Position numbers and translations under genes: made by a program. Of a stretch of DNA of 6,604 nucleotides, positions 1 to 5,620 are shown in pieces. Below the pieces are notes generated by a model. That model was not told the origin of the DNA, did no database searches, and was given only the letters and a program-made list of their open reading frames with translations. Every line of letters starts with the position of its first letter. Positions within the stretch are counted from its first letter, which is position 1. The DNA is from Candidatus Methanoperedens sp. (GTDB taxonomy: Archaea > Halobacteriota > Methanosarcinia > Methanosarcinales > Methanoperedenaceae), in NCBI GenBank assembly GCA_028679855.1, contig JAJRAP010000225.1:1-6604 (forward strand), written 5' to 3'.

Positions 1-1455
1 GAAGACGTTAAAGATTATTTAATCAAACAATGCGGTATCCCAAATGAGCAAATAGCAATAAAAAGCAGCGAAAAAGATGATATTGAAGGAATTGAGCTTT
101 TAGCTAAAGATTGTCATATCCGTTATATAATCACTAAACACGCTTTACAGGAGGGCTGGGACTGCGCATTTGCTTACATTCTCACAATTTTGAATAATCC
201 GGCTTCAGAGCTTAGCATTACTCAATTGGTCGGAAGGATTTTAAGACAGCCAAAAGCAAGAAAGACTAAAGTTAAGGATCTTGACGAGAGTTACGTTTTC
301 TGTTTTAGACCACGGGCAACCGAAATCTTAGAAAATATAAGAAAAGGATTTGAAGGGGAAGGACTTGGGGATTTGGCTGGCAAAGTTGTAGTTGAAGAAG
401 GCGAATCCGAAATTGTAGATGCTACAAAAGAAAGAATTGTAGGTTATAGAGACAAATTTAAAAAGTTCGAAGGAAAAATATATCTCCCCAAATTCGTAAT
501 TCAGGAAAATGGAGGTTGGCGGGATATCAATTATGAAATGGACATATTAAGCAGAATCAATTGGAGCATGGTTAATTTTGATGGATTGATGAACATTTCA
601 CTTTCTGAAATAAAGGCTAAAGAAGAAAAAGTCACAATAGGACTCAGTGAAGATACAAATAAATTGATTGAAAAAAAAGAAATTCTTTTTGGAGAAGGTG
701 GATTGGAAATCGACAATGTTTTCATAACACGACAGATTTTAGATCTTGTGCCAAATCCATGGATAGCGTTCGATATGGCTAAAAAGGTCATTGATATATT
801 CCTTAAAAAGTATGATGATGAACAAATATTAGCTAATAACCTTGTTTTTATTATTGATGAATTAAGAAAGCATCTTGAAAAGGAACGAGATAGACTGGGG
901 GAGTCGGTTTTCAGAGATCAAATATTTAAAAAAACTATGTTCTTTTTCTTACTTCATGGTAAAGGTGGATATGAATTACCAAGCAGAATCAAGGTAAAGA
1001 AAAATTCAAAACCTCTTGTAAGAAATGACTATACTCCTTTACAGAGAAGTTTATTTGAGTTTGTGGAGGAAGAAAAATTTAATGACGCTGAGAAGGCGGT
1101 AGCGCTTTATCTTGATGAGCAAGAAAAACTTTTATGGTGGTATAGAAACTTATCAAGAATAGACTACTATTTGCAGGGGTGGAAGAAAAATAAAATTTAT
1201 CCAGATTTTATTTTATCTGAGAAGGATAGTAATGTAAAGGATGATTATAGTAAAATATTCGTCATTGAAACAAAGGGTTGGCATCTAAAAAATGAGGACA
1301 CCGATTACAAAAAGAATATCTTTGAATTTTGTAATAAAATAGGAATACAAAAAAATTGGACTGAGTTGAACACAGAATTTGACCAGAGGATAGAGTTTCA
1401 AGTAATTTTCGAAGACGAATGGAAAGCAAAAATAAATAAAATATTTGGTGTTTGA
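1..1455 (+). CDS. Type III restriction-like helicase-nuclease (Res-type), 3' part
   Basis: The reading frame is open from the first base, so the gene starts outside the window and 484 codons are visible. An apparent TTG start at 190 falls in mid-domain and is not the true start. Seen: superfamily 2 helicase motif V (EGWDCAFAYIL, from 151) and motif VI (QLVGRILRQP, from 223), which close the second RecA-like lobe. A long linker follows, then a PD-(D/E)xK-type nuclease site: PDF with Asp at visible codon 402 and ETK with Glu at codon 423 and Lys at 425. This order of helicase lobe then C-terminal nuclease is that of Res subunits of type III restriction enzymes and relatives, which translocate on DNA using ATP and cut it. 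Walker A and B motifs would lie upstream. No methylase (Mod) gene is visible. The gene is markedly AT-richer than its right-hand neighbours (bases 1381-1440 are 19/60 G+C; bases 2281-2340 are 29/60), which suggests transfer. It ends in an intact nuclease domain and shows no frameshift. A related standalone defence helicase-nuclease is the alternative. Confidence 0.9.
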   Translation, partial: EDVKDYLIKQCGIPNEQIAIKSSEKDDIEGIELLAKDCHIRYIITKHALQEGWDCAFAYILTILNNPASELSITQLVGRILRQPKARKTKVKDLDESYVFCFRPRATEILENIRKGFEGEGLGDLAGKVVVEEGESEIVDATKERIVGYRDKFKKFEGKIYLPKFVIQENGGWRDINYEMDILSRINWSMVNFDGLMNISLSEIKAKEEKVTIGLSEDTNKLIEKKEILFGEGGLEIDNVFITRQILDLVPNPWIAFDMAKKVIDIFLKKYDDEQILANNLVFIIDELRKHLEKERDRLGESVFRDQIFKKTMFFFLLHGKGGYELPSRIKVKKNSKPLVRNDYTPLQRSLFEFVEEEKFNDAEKAVALYLDEQEKLLWWYRNLSRIDYYLQGWKKNKIYPDFILSEKDSNVKDDYSKIFVIETKGWHLKNEDTDYKKNIFEFCNKIGIQKNWTELNTEFDQRIEFQVIFEDEWKAKINKIFGV

Positions 1456-1476
1456 ATTAAGACATGATACGTAAGA

Positions 1477-1490
1477 AATTTTTATTTTTT
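1477..1490 (+). terminator. T-rich tract, possible archaeal terminator or promoter element
   Basis: This T-rich run lies 22 bases past the stop of the restriction gene. Archaeal RNA polymerase commonly terminates at T-tracts without a hairpin, so it could end the upstream transcript. The same run follows purine-rich bases (AAGAAA, 1473-1478) and could instead act as a BRE/TATA-like element for the next gene, whose start is at 1520. A 10-base AT palindrome (TTATTAATAA) sits just beyond, at 1494-1503. Sequence alone does not choose between these roles. Confidence 0.3.
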
Positions 1491-1506
1491 CTATTATTAA
1501 TAAATC

Positions 1507-1512
1507 AAGGTG
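1507..1512 (+). promoter_or_regulatory. Shine-Dalgarno site for the IorA-like gene
   Basis: AAGGTG lies 7 bases before the ATG at 1520 and matches the archaeal anti-Shine-Dalgarno sequence well. It supports the 1520 start and implies a leadered mRNA. It is the clearest ribosome binding site in the window. Confidence 0.65.
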
Positions 1513-1519
1513 TCGCTTT

Positions 1520-2971
1520 ATGAAAGGCTTTGACGCTGTAGCTTACGGGCTTATCGACAGCGGCGTTAAAATCGTCACCGGTGTCCCGGGTTTTCCCATA
1601 ACGGAGCTCATGGAGGCTCTCAAAGACCCCGTATTTATCAAACACGAGTGGTCAGTGAATGAGAAGGTTGCGCTTGAAATCGCGTTAGGTTCGTCGGTAT
1701 GCGGAGAGCGAAGCGCCGTGATTACAAAGCATGTAGGGATGAACATCCTCGCAGACCCGCTTGTGACCTCGGCAACGCATACCACAGGTGCAGGCGTGGT
1801 GATACTGGCAGGCGACGACCCGGGCGCCCAGAAATCCCAGAACGAAATGGATTCCCGTTTTTATGGGCTTTTAGCTGAAGTTCCTGTATTTGACCCCTCG
1901 ACGCCGCAAACTGCTTATCTATGTGTCAGGGAGGCGTTTGTGCTGTCTGAGAATGCCAGCGCGCCTGTAATAATAAGGCTCACGGACAGACTCCTGAAAA
2001 GTGAGGGCATTATTGAGAGAATAGGCAAATCCTCGCCCCCCTCATTCTTTGATAAGAAAATATGGCATCTTACCATGCTTGGCAAGCACCAGCGGTTTCA
2101 CAGGGAATCATACCCAAAGATGTGCGGGTATGCTGAAAGCTCAGAGCTTAACGATTATAAAAAGAGAGGCAAGAACGGCATAATCTCATCGGGTTTTCCG
2201 TCCGTGCTTGTTGAATCCATCATCCCGGAAAATGTATCTCATCTTTCTCTTGGTGTGGTTAATCCCTTACCTCTTGCCCTTGTTAACCGTTTCATGAACG
2301 AGCATGAGCGCGTCCTTGTCATCGAAGAAACGGAACCTGTTATCGAAAGACAGCTCTCGGATCATGTACTGGGGAAACTCACAGGGCATATGCCTTACGG
2401 ACCTGTCGAAGCAGGGGATATCCGGAAAGCTGTTGAAAAATTCAACGAGGAAAGAATTGAGCGCACCATAATGCCGCAGGTGATCGCAGATAGGGGCGCG
2501 CGCCCGGTTTGTGAGGACTGCCCATATCTTCCCCTTTATGATGCCATAAAAGAGCTTGGAGTCCCGGTCGCAGGTGACCTTGGCTGTTCCATACTTACAT
2601 CTGCGCCTCCACTGTCCCTTCTTGACGCGGCGTTCTCGCTTGGTTCATCTGTGAGTACAGCATGCGGTTTCAACAGGAAGGGCATTGCGATAGTGGGGGA
2701 TTTCGGGCTTGCGCATTCTGGGGTCGCAGGACTCATCGATGCATTCCACAATAAGCATGATGTGGTCGTAATAGTGCTGCAGTTCGAGGTGGCAGCTATG
2801 TCGGGTGGGCAGAGAGTTCCTGACCTTACGGGGCTTGTCAGGTCTTACATCAGGGATACAGAAATAGTTAACATTCGTAATGATATTGATTTTAATAAAA
2901 TATTAAAAGAGAAGCTTGCAAAGAAGGGGATATCTGTTATTCTGGCAAGGGCGAGATGTCCGAGATATTGA
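1520..2971 (+). CDS. IorA-like thiamine-diphosphate 2-oxoacid enzyme lacking the ferredoxin domain
   Basis: A 483-residue protein related along its whole length to the alpha subunit of indolepyruvate:ferredoxin oxidoreductase (IorA). Residues 1-165 form the pyrimidine-binding domain, with WSVNEKVALE at 44-53 (Glu48 is the likely TPP-activating glutamate) and the family motif AGDDPG at 97-102. Residues about 215-305 form the middle domain (VLVIEETEP at 265-273). Residues 330-483 form the pyrophosphate-binding domain, with CEDCP at 331-335, GDLGC at 352-356, GDFGLAHSG at 393-401 and GGQ at 429-431. Two departures stand out. First, the protein stops right after the strand ending in SVILARARC, where classical IorA (roughly 600 residues or more) continues into a ferredoxin domain with two [4Fe-4S] clusters. 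Second, the LDN or LDT segment that helps bind TPP-Mg reads LQF here (420-422). No beta subunit gene is adjacent. The start has a good ribosome binding site. Its position upstream of cysteate synthase and comDE suggests a link to coenzyme M synthesis, but its substrate is unknown and annotation as a true indolepyruvate oxidoreductase would be unsafe. Confidence 0.9.
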   Translation: MKGFDAVAYGLIDSGVKIVTGVPGFPITELMEALKDPVFIKHEWSVNEKVALEIALGSSVCGERSAVITKHVGMNILADPLVTSATHTTGAGVVILAGDDPGAQKSQNEMDSRFYGLLAEVPVFDPSTPQTAYLCVREAFVLSENASAPVIIRLTDRLLKSEGIIERIGKSSPPSFFDKKIWHLTMLGKHQRFHRESYPKMCGYAESSELNDYKKRGKNGIISSGFPSVLVESIIPENVSHLSLGVVNPLPLALVNRFMNEHERVLVIEETEPVIERQLSDHVLGKLTGHMPYGPVEAGDIRKAVEKFNEERIERTIMPQVIADRGARPVCEDCPYLPLYDAIKELGVPVAGDLGCSILTSAPPLSLLDAAFSLGSSVSTACGFNRKGIAIVGDFGLAHSGVAGLIDAFHNKHDVVVIVLQFEVAAMSGGQRVPDLTGLVRSYIRDTEIVNIRNDIDFNKILKEKLAKKGISVILARARCPRY

Positions 2972-3054
2972 TAAATAGTAAAATCGTCAATAATTAAATG
3001 TACAAAAGTATTTTTGAAATAGATTAATGGCATATTCCGGAAAGAAAAAATCCC

Positions 3055-3095
3055 AAAAAGGAAAAGCATATATACGCAAAATCAAACCGTTGATC
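3055..3095 (+). promoter_or_regulatory. Candidate BRE/TATA promoter of the cysteate synthase-comDE unit
   Basis: A purine-rich stretch (about 3055-3066) precedes CATATATAC (3067-3075), which resembles an archaeal BRE followed by a TATA box. The box centre is about 24-25 bases before the ATG at 3096, so transcription would begin at or next to that ATG and give a leaderless or nearly leaderless mRNA. This fits the absence of a Shine-Dalgarno site before 3096. If the ATG at 3027 were used instead, this element would lie inside the coding region. Found by eye; not tested. Confidence 0.45.
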
Positions 3096-4379
3096 ATGAT
3101 ATATGGAACTAGATCAAGTGGCGGCAAATATCGTCTTGTATGCGCCGGCTGCACAAATATTTATAATGAGGACAGGTTGAAATGTCCAAATGACAGTGGT
3201 CTTCTCCGAACGGATTACACTAATAAACGCATCGTGTTAAAGGACGCCCCTGGAATGGGAAAGTTTCACGACTGGCTGCCGATACATGAGATAATGACCA
3301 CAGATTCTGGACCTGTTACTTACAGGAGCATGGAACTTTCCGCAGAACTGGGGCTTAATAACCTGTTCATCTCTTTTAATGGATACTGGCCTGAGAAAGG
3401 CGCTAATATAAAGACTTGCAGTTTCAAAGAACTCGAAGCATTTCCGACGGTACAGAAGATAAAGGGTGGATACAATTCGCTTGTACTGGCTTCTGCGGGG
3501 AACACGGCGCGTGCGTTTTCCCACGTGTCAGCCATGACAGGAGTGGATGTTTATATCGTGGTGCCTTCAACCGGAATGCCAAGGATGTGGCTGCCTGAAG
3601 AGCCCTCAGAGTCCATACATATTATACAACTGGGTAAGAACTGCGATTATACTGATTCCTGCCATCTTGCAGAGCGAATAGCAGATCTTCCTGGCATGGT
3701 GGCTGAAGGCGGAGCGAGGAACGTGGCACGAAGGGACGGAATGGGGACAGTGATGCTTGATGCCGCTGTAACAATGAAGCGCATGCCTGACCATTATTTC
3801 CAGGCTATAGGCAGCGGAACTGGCGGCATAGCAGCGTGGGAAGCATCGCTTCGCTTGCGCGAAGACGGGAACTTTGGAAATGAGCTGCCGCAGCTTCATC
3901 TTTCCCAGAATCTGCCGTTTGCGCCCATGTTCAATGCCTGGAATGCCGGGAGGCGCGAAATAATAACGGACATCGATATGCCCGACCCAAAAAAACTGAT
4001 CCACGAGATGTACGCCGATATCCTGTCCAATCGTGAGCCGCCCTATTCCGTGCCTGGCGGCGTATATGATGCTTTGATCTCGACACGTGGAACAATGTAC
4101 GGGATTTCAAACGGCGAGACAAAAAAGGCACAGCAATTGTTCGAGCGATATGAAGGAATAGATATCTTCCCGCCTGCAGCAGTGGCTGTTGCGTCGCTTA
4201 TTGAGGCTGTGAATGACCATAAAGTTGATTCTGAAGACCATATTTTATTGAACATAACAGGGGGAGGGGTGAGGCGGCTTGAACAGGATTATTCGTTACA
4301 CAAAATTGAGCCTGAATCGTTCGCGGAAAATGCCAATGTCCCGCTTGAAGAGATAATTAAAAGAAAGGTATTGGCTTGA
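3096..4379 (+). CDS. Cysteate synthase (PLP-dependent, threonine-synthase family)
   Basis: Makes L-cysteate from O-phospho-L-serine and sulfite, releasing phosphate. This is the entry step of the Methanosarcinales route to coenzyme M. From the 3096 ATG the protein has 427 residues. Seen: an N-terminal cysteine cluster (C16, C19, C30) like the small N-terminal domain of threonine synthases; WPEKGANIKTCSFKELEA at 98-115 with Lys111 as the expected PLP Schiff-base lysine; SAGNTARAF at 133-141; GGARNVARRDGMGTVMLDA at 205-223; the glycine-rich PLP-phosphate loop GSGTGG at 239-244; and a C-terminal TGGGVRRL segment. TCSFKELEA in place of the SFKDR of true threonine synthases is what points to cysteate synthase. 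An in-frame ATG at 3027 would add 23 lysine-rich residues. I preferred 3096 because the conserved part begins just after it, a TATA-like box sits about 25 bases before it, and neither start has a clear ribosome binding site. It overlaps comDE by one base, so the two are probably co-expressed. Confidence 0.93.
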   Translation: MIYGTRSSGGKYRLVCAGCTNIYNEDRLKCPNDSGLLRTDYTNKRIVLKDAPGMGKFHDWLPIHEIMTTDSGPVTYRSMELSAELGLNNLFISFNGYWPEKGANIKTCSFKELEAFPTVQKIKGGYNSLVLASAGNTARAFSHVSAMTGVDVYIVVPSTGMPRMWLPEEPSESIHIIQLGKNCDYTDSCHLAERIADLPGMVAEGGARNVARRDGMGTVMLDAAVTMKRMPDHYFQAIGSGTGGIAAWEASLRLREDGNFGNELPQLHLSQNLPFAPMFNAWNAGRREIITDIDMPDPKKLIHEMYADILSNREPPYSVPGGVYDALISTRGTMYGISNGETKKAQQLFERYEGIDIFPPAAVAVASLIEAVNDHKVDSEDHILLNITGGGVRRLEQDYSLHKIEPESFAENANVPLEEIIKRKVLA

Positions 4380-4381
4380 TG
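4364..4381 (+). promoter_or_regulatory. Ribosome binding site and TGATG stop-start overlap for comDE
   Basis: AAAGGT (4364-4369) lies 9 bases before the ATG at 4379. That ATG shares its A with the TGA stop of cysteate synthase (4377-4379). The arrangement favours ATG 4379 over the TTG at 4376 and is typical of translational coupling, in which ribosomes finishing the first gene restart on the second. Confidence 0.65.
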
Positions 4382-5494
4382 GAAATCCCTGAACTCAAAG
4401 TAATTGAGATCCTGAAGAAAAACAGGATAGATCTTGCAGCCACGCTTCCTTGTGACAGGATAAAAGGTCTGCTGCCCTTAATAGAGAAGAATATTCAGAC
4501 CATTCCGTTGACCCGTGAAGAGAATGGTGTGGGGATATGCGCAGGTCTTTATCTTGGCGGCAAACGCCCTGTAATGGTCATCCAGAGCACAGGCATCGGC
4601 AACATGATAAATGCACTCGGATCCCTGAACCTCACCTACGATATCCCTCTGCCCGTGCTTGCAAGCTGGCGCGGTGTTTATAAAGAGGCGATCGAAGCGC
4701 AGTGGCAGATCGGAAAACGGTTGCCTGCGATACTGGACGCGGCTGGCATAAGATATACCATCATAGGATCAAAGGACGAGCTTGGCAATATTGATATCGC
4801 AATAAAGGATTCTTATAATAATGCCTGCCCGCATGTTGTATTGATGTCACCTGCGATATGGGAAGGTTCATGCTGCGATAACCCTGTTCCACATGAGATA
4901 AATCCAAGGATGACCCATTTTGAGTTAAAGTCAGAGATCAAAAAACCCGAAATGACGCGCTATGAAGCGATCAAGATGCTCGCGGCTTGTTCGGATGACG
5001 ACATCATTGTTTCTAACCTTGGTGTCCCTTCAAAAGAGCTTTACGAGATAAAGGACAGGGAACTTAATTTTTACATGACAGGTTCAATGGGGCTTGTTTC
5101 GTCAATAGGTCTCGGACTTGCACTTTCGCAGGACAGGCACATATATGTCATAGATGGCGACGGGAGCATTCTCATGAATCCAAATGTCCTTGCCAGCATC
5201 GGCACTTGCAAACCAGAGAATCTGACCATTATTGCAGTGGATAACGCAGCCTGTGGTTCAACAGGCAACCAGGAGACCTGCACGAGCAGTCAGATAGACC
5301 TTGAACTTCTGGCAAGAGCAAATGGGATAATGGATACTCGAAAAGTTCATAAATGCGAGGAATTAAGGAACGCTTTGAAGCAGAGGGCTGCATTCATTCA
5401 CACCATCGTAAAGCCTGTCAATGCCATATGCAAAGAGATACCGCTTTCAGCAAGGGAGATAAAAGAGAGGTTTATGAAGGCGGTAGGAAAATAA
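4379..5494 (+). CDS. comDE: Sulfopyruvate decarboxylase, fused alpha and beta (ComDE)
   Basis: Catalyses TPP-dependent, non-oxidative decarboxylation of 3-sulfopyruvate to sulfoacetaldehyde in coenzyme M biosynthesis, in the cytoplasm. The 371 residues combine the two subunits that are separate proteins (ComD and ComE) in Methanocaldococcus. Residues about 1-165 are the ComD-like pyrimidine domain, with TREENGVGICAGLYLGGKRP at 45-64 (Glu47/Glu48 hold the expected catalytic glutamate), QSTGIGNMINALGSLN at 69-84 and ASWRG at 95-99. Residues about 190-371 are the ComE-like pyrophosphate domain, starting at MTRYEAIK. It has TGSMGLVSSIGLGLA at 234-248, GDGS at 260-263 and VDNAACGSTGNQ at 287-298, a complete GDG...DN TPP-Mg motif. 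No damage is seen. The gene is coupled to cysteate synthase by the TGATG overlap. The aminotransferase that would supply sulfopyruvate from cysteate is not in the window and may be a general aspartate aminotransferase. No clear terminator hairpin is visible between its stop and the opposing genes. Confidence 0.95.
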   Translation: MEIPELKVIEILKKNRIDLAATLPCDRIKGLLPLIEKNIQTIPLTREENGVGICAGLYLGGKRPVMVIQSTGIGNMINALGSLNLTYDIPLPVLASWRGVYKEAIEAQWQIGKRLPAILDAAGIRYTIIGSKDELGNIDIAIKDSYNNACPHVVLMSPAIWEGSCCDNPVPHEINPRMTHFELKSEIKKPEMTRYEAIKMLAACSDDDIIVSNLGVPSKELYEIKDRELNFYMTGSMGLVSSIGLGLALSQDRHIYVIDGDGSILMNPNVLASIGTCKPENLTIIAVDNAACGSTGNQETCTSSQIDLELLARANGIMDTRKVHKCEELRNALKQRAAFIHTIVKPVNAICKEIPLSAREIKERFMKAVGK

Positions 5495-5518
5495 TTCAGC
5501 CCCTGCATATCTCATCAC

Positions 5519-5620
5519 TTAAATTGTCTCTTCATTTAGGTGCATAATGCCTTCTCCTTCCATGATATAGTACACAAGGTCAGCTTTGTCAGGATGTAAA
5601 AGTTCTCGAAGCATTGAGCC
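5519..5620 (-). pseudogene. Remnant of a small cupin-domain gene
   Basis: On the minus strand, right after the stop of the HTH gene and in the same frame, 33 codons run to a TAA at 5521-5519. The peptide begins GSMLRELLHPDK and continues ADLVYYIMEGEGIMHLNEE, which closely resembles cupin motif 1 and its following strand (consensus G-x5-HxH-x3,4-E-x6-G). In this fragment the first metal-binding His and the Glu both align to Leu, while the second His is kept. Everything after the first hairpin, including motif 2, is missing. An ATG at 5614-5612 could start a 31-residue peptide, but its ribosome binding site is poor (AAGG 4 bases upstream) and such a peptide could not form a cupin barrel. The best reading is a decayed, truncated gene. 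A fortuitous match or a functional micro-ORF cannot be excluded. Confidence 0.5.

Noticed and set aside
190..1455. Restriction gene starting at the TTG at 190
   Set aside because: The frame is open to base 1, and helicase motif V lies before 190, so this start would cut off part of the helicase domain. The gene is instead 5'-truncated by the window edge.
3606..4004. A 132-codon open frame on the minus strand inside cysteate synthase
   Set aside because: It lies wholly opposite a strongly conserved enzyme, its translation resembles no family I know, and it has no ribosome binding site context. It is a shadow frame.
5353..5547. A 64-codon plus-strand frame overlapping the end of comDE and running into the gap
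   Set aside because: It is mostly an alternate frame of comDE, and its peptide shows no recognisable domain. The gap portion is better explained by the minus-strand cupin remnant.
5495..5620. Possible hairpin terminator between the convergent genes
   Set aside because: I found no stem with a T-tract on either strand, only short chance complementarities such as GCATAATGC.
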